Shown here piece after piece: positions 17,501 to 23,672 of a DNA stretch of 64,000 nucleotides. The translations under genes were made by a program, and so were the position numbers. The notes below the pieces were generated by a model that saw only the letters and a list, made by a program, of their open reading frames with translations, was not told where the DNA came from and did no database searches. Position 1 is the first letter of the stretch. The number at the start of each line of letters is the position of its first letter. This DNA comes from Paraburkholderia phenazinium (GTDB lineage Bacteria; Pseudomonadota; Gammaproteobacteria; Burkholderiales; Burkholderiaceae), in NCBI RefSeq assembly GCF_900100735.1, contig NZ_FNCJ01000009.1, forward strand, positions 124,001 to 188,000. Direction: 5' to 3'.

Positions 17501-18320
17501 CTGAGGCGGTCGCTGCATCACCGAACGCCGAGGCCTCCGAGGCATTGGCGACGGTGCCGTTGCCACCCACTGCGGCGGAGAAGGTCGCCGTCGCGCTGGC
17601 GCCATTGCCGACCGCAACCGCCTGCTGCGCCGCGTTCGAGTTGTAGCCAAGTGCGGTCGCCTGGGTGGCGGACGCAGTTGCGCTCTGCCCCATGGCGAGC
17701 GACGATGCTCCCACTGCCGTCGCCGACTGGCCTAACGCCACGGCTCCCGCCGCGGCGGCAGACGATGCATAGCCAATCGCCACGCTCGAAGTCGCCGCCG
17801 TCGCTGCAACCGAAAAGCGCCCAATCGCGATCGAATTGGTCGCGAGTGCCGCCGAACCGCCCGTGCCGCTGCTGTTGCCGCCGCCGATCGCGATCGAGCT
17901 CGAGCCCGACGCGGTCGAATCGTTACCCACCGCTGTCGCGCCCGTATTGGTTGCCTTGGCGCCGGAACCCATCGCAATCGCGCTCAGGCCAGTCGCTGTC
18001 GTGGCCTGCCCAAAGGCCTGCGAGTAGTTACCCGACGCGGTGGCATTAGCGCCGATCGCGATAGACGTCGCGCCCGATGCGGTGGTTGTACTGCCGGCCA
18101 AGCCGCCAATCGCAATCGCCTGCCCCCCGGTCGCCGTACCGCCGCCCGCCGAGTACTGCGCCTGCGCGACGTTCATGCCGGCACTGGCGCTCAGAACGAC
18201 CACGGCGATCGCCTTGGCCACGGATGACTTATTCGGCTTGCCGCGCGCGGACGAGATTTCCGATGCAGCTACCCACGCACCGAGGGCCTCATTCCAAATG
18301 GTTCTGTATGACTTGTTCAT
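11517..18320 (-). CDS. Giant trimeric autotransporter adhesin (YadA/BpaA-like)
   Basis: A 2267-residue type Vc secreted adhesin. Residues 1-24 form the extended signal-peptide region (MNKSYRTIWNEALGAWVAA), and the signal peptide ends at about residue 55 (AQA). Residues ~65-410 are YadA-like head repeats with SxAIG and ATASG motifs, closed by a DAVTVSQL neck. A stalk of ~1500 residues follows, built from SLSTGLSTTNSNVA and SLSTSTSTGISTAQSGVT units and broken by two near-identical head/neck insertions. After another neck and short head (~2000-2170), the C-terminal ~75 residues form the YadA anchor, starting after the last neck and ending GVGYSW. It acts at the outer membrane in adhesion or autoaggregation. 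It is followed by DUF2827 and DUF4019 genes on the same strand. Confidence 0.95.
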   Translation of the reverse strand: MNKSYRTIWNEALGAWVAASEISSARGKPNKSSVAKAIAVVVLSASAGMNVAQAQYSAGGGTATGGQAIAIGGLAGSTTTASGATSIAIGANATASGNYSQAFGQATTATGLSAIAMGSGAKATNTGATAVGNDSTASGSSSIAIGGGNSSGTGGSAALATNSIAIGRFSVAATAATSSVAIGYASSAAAAGAVALGQSATAVGASSLAMGQSATASATQATALGYNSNAAQQAVAVGNGASATATFSAAVGGNGTVANASEASAFGDAATASGTAATALGTFATASGASATAIGTTSTATGTGASAIGTYATASANNSSAIGDGATASGVSSAAIAYNSVASGTSSLALGSGSSAVGNNSVALGPNSTASYANSVAIGYGSATGAAAPTGTGYLTGTAAPLSEVSVGTATALRRITNVADGSAPQDAVTVSQLSTGMSTTASSISSLSTSTSTGLSTATSSIASLSTSASTGISTAQSGVTSLSTGLSTTNSNVTALSTSTSTGLSTAVSRDASLSTGLSTTNSNVTALSTSASTGISTAQSGVTSLSTGLSTTNSNVTALSTSTSTGISTAQSGVGSLSTGLSSTNSNVASLSTGLSSTNSSVTALSTSASTGISTAQSGVGSLSTGLSTTNSNVASLSTGLSSTNSNVASLSTGLSSTTSSVSSLSTGLVTTNSSLTSLSTSTSTGLATATSGITSLSTGVSTVQTNVNALGTSTAAALGGGSSYNATTGAISAPSYTTYNANGTTSTVNNVGSALSNIDSQGIKYFHANSTLADSQALGTNSVAIGPAAVANNPGDVALGYGSVTAAANPTSSATVGSTTFSGFAGTNPTSVVSVGAPGAERQITNVAAGRVTATSTDAVNGSQLYSVANQVNSVGSSVSSLSTGLSSLSTSTSTGISTAQSGVTSLSTGLSTTNSSVTSLSTSTSTGISTAQSSVASLSTTTSTSVSSLSTGLSTTNSGLASLSTSTSTGISTAQSGVGSLSTGLSTTNSSVASLSTSTSTGISTAQSGVTSLSTGLSTTNSNVASLSTSTSTGLSTTNSGLASLSTSTSTGISTAQSGVTSLSTGLSTTNSGLASLSTSTSTGITSLSTGLSTTNSNVASLSTGLANSVQYDDSTHTKVTLGGVGSTTPVTLTNVAAGVNPTDAVNFSQLTSLSTTTSTSVNSLSTGVSTAQSGVASLSTGLSTTGSSVASLSTGLSTTNSNVTSLSTSTSTGISTAQSGVTSLSTGLSTTNSSVTSLSTSASTGISTAQSGVTSLSTGLSTTNSNVTSLSTSASTGISTAQSGVTSLSTGLSTTNSSVTSLSTSASTGISTAQSGVTSLSTGLSTTNSSVASLSTSTSTGISTAQSGVSSLSTGLSTTNSTVTTLSTSTSTGIASLSTSVGSIQTNVTALGNSTASALGGGATYNPATGAISAPSYTTYNANGTTSTLNDVGSVLNSINSQGIKYFHANSTLADSQALGANSVAIGPAAVANNPGDVALGYGSVTAAANPTSSATVGSTTFSGFAGANPTSVVSVGAPGAERQITNVAAGQVTAASTDAINGSQLYAVASQVNTAASNVASLSTGVSSLSTGLSTTNSNVASLSTSASTGVSSLSTGLSTTNSSVASLSTSTSTGISTAQSGVNSLSTGLSTTNSGVASLSTSTSTGISTAQSSVNSLSTGLSTTNSSVASLSTSTSTGLSTTNSTVATLSTSTSTGLSSLSTGISTTNSSVASLSTSTSTGISTAQSGVNSLSTGLSTTNSSVASLSTSTSTGITSLSTGLSTTNSNIASLSTGVANSVQYDDSTHTKVTLGGVGSTAPVTLTNVAAGVNPTDAVNFGQLTSLSTTTSTSISSLSTGVSTAQSGVASLSTGLTTTNSNVASLSTGLTTTNSNVASLSTGLTTTNSNVASLSTGLTTATSSVTALSTGIASGTVGLVQQVGGAPGNGAITVGANTGGTSVDFTGTAGARQLTGVAAGTAPTDAVNVSQLQAVASVASDAVLYDSPAHTSVTLGGVGAASAVALTNIAAGAITATSTDAVNGSQLFALETQLGTIGGQLTQLSQTTTNNAAASNSKYVAVNTTGSAASATGTESVAIGGNSTASSSNTVAVGSGSQATGSGSSAVGAGAQASGTNSSAVGSNAVASAPNSVAIGAGSVASEANSVSVGSPGNERTITNVAPGVNPTDAVNVAQLQGVQQNINDVARAAYSGVAMAGALAGLPQVEQGKTFQIAAGVGNYAGYSAIAIGASARITQNTIVKLGASATDGAHVLVNAGVGYSW
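12840..14050 (-). repeat. Stalk super-module, downstream copy
   Basis: This block runs from the YFHANSTLADSQALG head piece to the SVQYDDSTHTKVTLGG neck piece. It repeats the order and near sequence of a block about 2.0 kb upstream in the gene (14860-16110): matching points are offset by 2016 and 2049 bp. The number of stalk units between them differs slightly. Confidence 0.75.
14341..14724 (-). repeat. Four 96-bp tandem repeats in the adhesin stalk
   Basis: The 5' ends of successive copies fall at 14341, 14437, 14533 and 14629, exactly 96 bp apart, and the copies are nearly identical. Each encodes 32 residues, one 14-residue plus one 18-residue stalk unit. Such identity favours recombination and length variation. 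Confidence 0.85.
14860..16110 (-). repeat. Stalk super-module, upstream copy
   Basis: This is the partner of the block at 12840-14050. It contains the same head insertion, the GAPGAERQITNVAAG neck, stalk repeats and the TLTNVAAGVNPTDAVNF neck, indicating an internal duplication of about 2 kb. Confidence 0.75.
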
Positions 18321-19129
18321 TTTGACAAAAGCCTCTCAGGTAACGCGCGACACTAACCGACCCACCGGTATTCAGCAGACAAACCGATCTGATTTTTCGA
18401 AAATCGAAATCCCGACGCGCATAGAATTTGGGATAAGCGGGATTCTATGGGTTTCATTTATTTCAAATTGACAAGCAATGCAAATTACCCATCCGGATTA
18501 TGTTAAACATTGTCAATATTGACGATTCGAGCCGAACTGTCCGGCTGAAGATGGGAAGTGAACATAGAAGCGCAGTGAATTGATGGTAGTTCGCCGGAGC
18601 CCCGCCAGTGACCGGAAAGCGCCCGGCAGCAGTGCGATGAAAGGCGCCTGGACGAGCCCCAGCGGGTAATGCTGGCAAGCGCTGGCAAGCGCTGGCGAGC
18701 AAGCGGGCGTTACCAGGGCATCTAACAATTGTCTCCGCCGCCGCACCATCTCATACAAACGTTCATTTCATACGATTTTATAATCTTCAGATTTATATCA
18801 AGCCGCCCTGATTGACGGGCATTCTACCGGCTTCTTTAATCGCCGGCTCATCTTTCGCACCACCATTAAATCGACACTCAATCCGTTTTAATTCATACAA
18901 ATCACGCTCGCAATCAGGCTGACTCCGATTAAAATCATCAAATTTAACAATATTTATAAATTTCCGACATTAACCTGTTGATTCTTGACAGTCTTCCCGG
19001 GCAACCCGCTTTATGCTTGGGCGCATAACAGCGTGACAGCCTGCAAGGCGATTTGCGGGCTTCGAAACGCCGACGAGGTGACCAGAGGCTGGCCAAGGGC
19101 CGGCTACCCATATTGGAAAGGAACGCGCA
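18321..19129. other. AT-rich upstream region of the adhesin
   Basis: This 809-bp gap separates the divergent adhesin and EAL-domain genes. Its section 18340-18550 and especially 18760-18980 is clearly AT-rich compared with the rest of the window. GAGAGG lies 11 nt before the adhesin ATG. A TTTTCGAAAA palindrome sits near 18395, and a 10-bp tandem motif (CTGGCAAGCG, about three copies) at about 18670-18700. No gene is recognised. Confidence 0.5.
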
Positions 19130-19966
19130 GTGGACCGCACCGCACATGCCGCGATACATCTGATCGATCAGGACGCTGCCGGGCAAGCGGCCGAGCCGTC
19201 GAGCCACGACGCAGAGCTTGCGCAACGGATTCGCGCCGGCCTGCGCGCCGGCGAATTCAGCGTCGCCTACCAGCCGGTGGCCCACGCGCAGACCCTCACG
19301 CTGCTCAACGTCGAATGCCTGTTGCGCTGGCAGCATCCCCAATATGGCCTGCTGCTGCCTGAATGCTTTGTATCGGCCTTCGACGATCCGCTGACCGCCC
19401 GCGCGGTCAGCGAATTCATGCTCGAAGCAGTCAGCCTGCAGCTAAGCGAAATGCGCCAGGCCGGCCAGGTTCTGCCGCCCGTCACCGTCAATATCCAGCC
19501 CACGCAGTTGCTCGACGAGACGCTTTGCGCCACCATCCGCGACACGACCCGGCGTCACGGCATCGACCCGCTGCTGCTCGAACTGGAACTGGCGGCCACC
19601 GAAGACGCGGCGACCCTGTTGTCCACTCAGGAGTTCACCCGTTCGTTGCGGCAGCTCGGCGTGCGGCTCGCGCTCAACGATTTTGGTTCGGGATACTCAC
19701 CGCTTTCGCTGTTGGGAACCGCCCGTATCGATACGGTCAAGCTGGCGCGCAGCTTTATGACGCGCGTCCCCGCCACGCCGCGTGACTGCGTCGTGATGAA
19801 CGGTCTGCTCGACCTGCTCGAGAGGTTGAAGATACGTGCGGTTGTGGAGGGCGTGGAGACTGAGGCGCAGTTGCACTGGCTGCGGCAGCGCCCCGAGGTC
19901 TACGTGCAGGGCTATCACGTCGCGCGGCCGCAAGTAAAGCTTGCAGCCGCGCTCGCCTTCAGTTGA
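19130..19966 (+). CDS. Degenerate EAL-domain protein
   Basis: A 278-residue single-domain EAL protein without a sensory module. EAL domains hydrolyse cyclic di-GMP. The signature EAL is ECL here (E62), the metal-binding NIQ (N121), K204 and VEGVETE are kept, but the DDFG loop reads NDFG (N183, D184), so one catalytic-site aspartate is replaced. It may bind c-di-GMP or a partner rather than hydrolyse it. Translation starts at GTG 19130, with AAAGGAA about 7 nt upstream. It is divergent from the adhesin gene across the AT-rich region, so a link between second-messenger sensing and adhesin expression is possible but not shown. Confidence 0.85.
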   Translation: MDRTAHAAIHLIDQDAAGQAAEPSSHDAELAQRIRAGLRAGEFSVAYQPVAHAQTLTLLNVECLLRWQHPQYGLLLPECFVSAFDDPLTARAVSEFMLEAVSLQLSEMRQAGQVLPPVTVNIQPTQLLDETLCATIRDTTRRHGIDPLLLELELAATEDAATLLSTQEFTRSLRQLGVRLALNDFGSGYSPLSLLGTARIDTVKLARSFMTRVPATPRDCVVMNGLLDLLERLKIRAVVEGVETEAQLHWLRQRPEVYVQGYHVARPQVKLAAALAFS

Positions 19967-19995
19967 GCAACGGGATGCCCCGCTGCCCCACCGGC

Positions 19996-21330
19996 TCAGC
20001 TCGAGGTGAAGGCCACGTACGGCCCCGTGCCGCCGCCAGCCGACGCGGTACCGGTGATGCCGTAGTAGACGTGGCGTCCGTAGAAGAACGGCATGCCCAT
20101 ATCGAAGGTAGCGTTCAGATACGAGCCCAGGTTGTTGAACGCATAGTTACCCGAAGCAAACAGCGTGTTCGCGTTAGCCACGTTGAACTGGATCGTGGCG
20201 TTCACGGCGTTGCCGCCTGTAATCGTCACCGAGCGCGCCAGCGTCGAACTGGGCACATAGTACTTCAGGCCGTTAGTCGCGATAGTTGAGTCCTGGAAGA
20301 ACAGCACGTTCGAGCCCGAATCGAAATACGCGTTATCGCTGAAGGTCACGCCGTTATAGGTCGCGGTGAAGTCGCCGGACGAGTCGGTCGCGAGCACGGT
20401 CGCCCCGCTGCCTGCCAGCGTGTTGTTGGACTGCGTATCGATACCGAACACCAGCGTGCCTGACGCCGAGGCTGCACCGGTCGCGCCGAGCGCCGGCATC
20501 TCCAGTATCACGCCGTTGTTGTCGGTGCTGAAGTACTGGACCGGATTGCCCACCTGCTGCGCCAGTTGCTGATTGGCGACGCTGCAGGTCGCACCGCTGC
20601 AGACATAGTAGTGGCCCGTCGGACTATTGCTCACGCATTGGCCGCCGCAGTCCTGCGGCGCCACGCCGATACCTAGAATGCCGTTCGCGCCCAGATCCGA
20701 CGGTTGCGCAAAGGCCGGCGCCTGCTGGCAGGCGCTCGGCGCGCTCGCCGTGAGCGTCGGATCGGCCATCACCTGGATAGGCACGTTCTGCCCGATTTCG
20801 CCGCCCAGCTGGACGTCGGCGTTGCGCACGGTGCCCCACGAATAGCCGCTGCCGAACAACGCGCATTCGGCCACCGTCGCGCCGCCCGAAGTCTGGGGCG
20901 CGAGCGCGTTGAGCGTGGTCGACGGGATCGCCGAGGCGAACAAGCGCAGGCCGAACGATTCGGTATCGACCAGCACGTTGTTGATCGTCGTGCAGTTCGC
21001 TGTGGCATTGGAGCCCGCCGTACACACCGTGACGCTCGCCATTGGCGCATTGGCCCGGTTGAACTGGGTGACCGAAACCAGCACCGGCACCGTATTCGCT
21101 GCGCTGCTCGCGGTCGGCACCGCGCTTGGATTCGCCGAACTAAGCGTGCTCGTTGCGGCAGGCGTCGTGACCGAGGTGCTGCTGCTCGTATTGCTCGTAT
21201 TGCTGGTGGTGTTGGTAGTCGGCGAGGTCGACGAAGAACCGCCGCCCCCGCCGCCGCAGGCGGCCAGACTCGTGAGGAGCGCCGTGACGAGCGCCCACGC
21301 CATGGTTCGCATGATGTTGATCCGGTTCAT
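19996..21330 (-). CDS. DUF3443 lipoprotein with pepsin-like motifs
   Basis: A 444-residue exported lipoprotein. A signal peptide ends in the lipobox LAAC (Cys25), followed by a Gly run and a Ser/Thr linker to residue ~80. The mature domain has VDTESFGLRLF (D122), a GILGIG segment (217-222), GTLVFGIDTQ (291-300) and FDSGSNVLFF (D337). This order matches the two DTG/DSG active-site loops and connecting motifs of pepsin-type aspartic peptidases, although the first loop reads DTE. DUF3443 has no settled function. Its start overlaps the end of the DUF2844 gene as ATGA, so the two are translated together. It probably acts outside the inner membrane. Confidence 0.85.
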   Translation of the reverse strand: MNRINIMRTMAWALVTALLTSLAACGGGGGGSSSTSPTTNTTSNTSNTSSSTSVTTPAATSTLSSANPSAVPTASSAANTVPVLVSVTQFNRANAPMASVTVCTAGSNATANCTTINNVLVDTESFGLRLFASAIPSTTLNALAPQTSGGATVAECALFGSGYSWGTVRNADVQLGGEIGQNVPIQVMADPTLTASAPSACQQAPAFAQPSDLGANGILGIGVAPQDCGGQCVSNSPTGHYYVCSGATCSVANQQLAQQVGNPVQYFSTDNNGVILEMPALGATGAASASGTLVFGIDTQSNNTLAGSGATVLATDSSGDFTATYNGVTFSDNAYFDSGSNVLFFQDSTIATNGLKYYVPSSTLARSVTITGGNAVNATIQFNVANANTLFASGNYAFNNLGSYLNATFDMGMPFFYGRHVYYGITGTASAGGGTGPYVAFTSS

Positions 21331-21797
21331 TGCAGGTCGTCCGGGCTAGTGCCCTGTGGGAGTGCTTGAGGCAGATACGCCCGGCCCGTGAAATTGCCCA
21401 TATGGCCGCCCGTCTGGACGATCAGGCCGTCCTCCTGGACCATCGCGGGGCCGTGGCCGCCGCCCTGGGCCGCGCGCGCCGCGCTGATCCCCTGCAGGTA
21501 CTCGGGGAAATAGCGGCCTAGCAGGGTGTTGAGCGGCGCCATCTGCGGGCCATGCCAGACGACCGCAAAGACCGCGTTGTTTTGTGCGACGTACTCGCGC
21601 ACCACGGTGCCGCCGTTCAGGGTGGTTTCGTTGACGGTATAGGGCACGGAGGCCGTGCTGACGTGCTGGACCAGCCTCGTCGCCTGACCCGCACTGCTGG
21701 CCGGCCAGGTGGGCGCACTGCCGAGCTCGGCGTGCGCGGGTATGCCGGCGGCCAGCGCCGTCATGACGGCCGCAGCACAGAGCATGCTGGTTCTCAT
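21327..21797 (-). CDS. DUF2844 secreted protein
   Basis: A 156-residue protein with a cleavable signal peptide (about 22 residues, ending AHA) and a DUF2844 domain containing VNETTLNGGTVVREYV and FAVVWHGPQMAPLNTLLGRYF. Function is unknown; the domain has a small beta-rich look and is found mainly in Burkholderia relatives. It is the first gene of a two-gene unit with DUF3443, with overlapping stop and start codons, which implies the two products work together, for example as substrate or inhibitor and peptidase-like partner. Confidence 0.85.
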   Translation of the reverse strand: MRTSMLCAAAVMTALAAGIPAHAELGSAPTWPASSAGQATRLVQHVSTASVPYTVNETTLNGGTVVREYVAQNNAVFAVVWHGPQMAPLNTLLGRYFPEYLQGISAARAAQGGGHGPAMVQEDGLIVQTGGHMGNFTGRAYLPQALPQGTSPDDLQ

Positions 21798-22028
21798 TGG
21801 ATATTCCCCTTGTGATTCGTCGCGCGCGAGGCGCGAGATTTCACATTTCGCGCCTTACACAGAGCGAATTATTGGGGGGTCAGGAGGATTTCGATTCGCG
21901 GAAAAGAGCGGGAGAAAGGGCCCATTTGCTGGTTTGCGCGGCCTCCCGCTACGGCTTGCCGCTCGGGGCAGCGCGGTACCAGGCAGCGCCAATTGTTAAA
22001 TCTGAAGAATGTCAAATGGCGGCACGCC

Positions 22029-22346
22029 CTAGCCGCTGCGCGCGCGCCGTGGATTGGCTCGCAGCGCATCGATTTCGTCAAGCAAATCGAGCACGAGCGC
22101 GATACCCGGCGGATTGATCTCGAGGTCGTGCGCAAGGCGCCGGGCGGTGCGCACACGCCGCAACGACGCGCCGCTAAAGCGCCACTCGTCTGGTCGCGCA
22201 CCGTGCGGGGCGAATGCGCCTTCCGCAACCCATAGGGTCACTTCCTCTTGCGAGGCGCCGCTCGCGCGACACAACTCGACGAGCGTGAATTCCATCTCTT
22301 CGTTGACTATCTGGCCTTCCAGGTAAGTCGTCACGGTCTCTTTCAT
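22029..22346 (-). CDS. cbpM: Chaperone modulator CbpM
   Basis: A 105-residue cytoplasmic protein of the CbpM/MerR-like family. It starts MKETVTTYLEGQIVNEEMEFTLVELCRASG and has a WVAEGAFAPHG segment like the wing of MerR-type domains. In Escherichia coli, CbpM binds the J-domain of CbpA and blocks its co-chaperone and DNA-binding activities. It lies 9 bp downstream of cbpA on the same strand, the usual arrangement, so the pair forms an operon. The C-terminus is somewhat longer and Arg-rich than in enterobacteria. Confidence 0.9.
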   Translation of the reverse strand: MKETVTTYLEGQIVNEEMEFTLVELCRASGASQEEVTLWVAEGAFAPHGARPDEWRFSGASLRRVRTARRLAHDLEINPPGIALVLDLLDEIDALRANPRRARSG

Positions 22347-22355
22347 GATCAGCGG

Positions 22356-23306
22356 TCATCCGTAAAAATGGGCGCGCGGGTCGAAGTTGAACGCCTGCCG
22401 CATTACGTCGTACGCAGCGGCAGCACGCTCGGTGTCGGCCGGCGGCAAGACGATGTTCAACACCACATACAGATCGCCGGGCGGCGTCCCCGGAATCCCC
22501 TTGCCCTTGAGCCGTAAGCGCCGTCCGCCTTGCGAGTTCCTGGGCACCGTCATTTCGACCGAACCGTCAGGAGTCGGCACGGTGACCTGCGCGCCAAGCG
22601 CGGCTTCCCAAGGGGCGACCGGCAAGTCGAGCGAGACGTCGCGGCCGTCGACACGAAAACGTGGGTGTTCGCGAAACGCGATCTCCAGATAGAGATCGCC
22701 TGCCGGACCGCCGCCCATTCCGGGTGCGCCCTGGCCGGCGAGCCGCAAGTGCTGCCCGGCACGGATGCCCTTCGGAAGCGAGACGTCCAGCGTGCGCGTT
22801 TGCAGCGTGAGATGACCTTGCTCGTCGACCACCGGCATTTGCAGGGAAATGGCGCGCTGCGCCCCACGATAGGCGTCTTCCAGGTCGATCAGGATTTTGG
22901 CGTGATGGTCCTGGCCGGCCATCGCTGCCGCGGGGCCCTGCCGCTGATGCATGCCATGGCCGTGCCCCCGGCCGAACATCGCTTCGAAAAAGTCGTTGAG
23001 GTTGGCCTCGCCTGCCGCGTCCTCGCCAGCCCCGCGGAACTCGAAACCTTCGTCCCAGTTCGGCGGCGGCTGAAACTCCTGACCGCTCTGCCACTCGCTG
23101 CCCAAGCGGTCGTAGGCCGCGCGCTTTTCCGGATCCTTGAGCACCTCGTAGGCCTCGCCCACTTCCTTGAAGCGCTCCTCGGCATCCGCCTGTTTGTTGA
23201 GGTCTGGGTGATGCTTGCGGGCAAGCTTGCGGTAAGCACGCTTGATCTCGTCCTGGGAGGCGCTGCGCTCCAACCCGAGGACCGCGTAATAGTCCTTGTA
23301 TTTCAT
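22356..23306 (-). CDS. cbpA: DnaJ-class co-chaperone CbpA
   Basis: A 316-residue J-domain protein. Residues 1-70 carry the J-domain with the HPD tripeptide at about 33-35 (RKHHPDLNK). A Gly/His-rich linker with GRGHGHGMH replaces the G/F region, and two C-terminal beta-sandwich domains end in FDPRAHFYG. There is no zinc finger, so it is CbpA rather than DnaJ. It stimulates DnaK and, in the stationary phase, binds curved DNA. Immediately followed by cbpM. It faces a CHASE-domain gene on the other strand across a 318-bp or longer gap. Confidence 0.94.
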   Translation of the reverse strand: MKYKDYYAVLGLERSASQDEIKRAYRKLARKHHPDLNKQADAEERFKEVGEAYEVLKDPEKRAAYDRLGSEWQSGQEFQPPPNWDEGFEFRGAGEDAAGEANLNDFFEAMFGRGHGHGMHQRQGPAAAMAGQDHHAKILIDLEDAYRGAQRAISLQMPVVDEQGHLTLQTRTLDVSLPKGIRAGQHLRLAGQGAPGMGGGPAGDLYLEIAFREHPRFRVDGRDVSLDLPVAPWEAALGAQVTVPTPDGSVEMTVPRNSQGGRRLRLKGKGIPGTPPGDLYVVLNIVLPPADTERAAAAYDVMRQAFNFDPRAHFYG

Positions 23307-23672
23307 ATGAAAGACAGCCCTATGGAAGGTGAGGACGGCGCTGCGTTCGGATCCGGCTGCCCTATTACTCTATACGACAACGCCAGGAACGTGCCGCTAG
23401 CCCTGCGGACCTTCATGAGAACGTTATCGACGTTGTGCGCCTGCAGTTTGCGGGCCTTCGTGCTGGAACGGACTAGCATGATCCATGCCTTCCGCGCACA
23501 ATGCGTATTGGCTGCGATGATCCATTCGGGGCGGCCGCGGCGGCCCCCGGGCGAGCTGTCCTTCAACCCGCACGGCACCGGCGATTTCGGGGTGGCGTAT
23601 GCATGAAAAAATATCGAGCCGCGCATGGTCGAACCGTGCGATGCGCCTCGCAACGAGAGTTCGACCCTGCGT
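23307..23672. other. Intergenic region between cbpA and the CHASE-domain gene
   Basis: About 366 bp of GC-rich sequence between two divergently transcribed genes. It must hold both promoters, but no clear -10/-35 pair or operator palindrome stands out. The frames inside it are short and have no recognisable domains. Confidence 0.4.
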
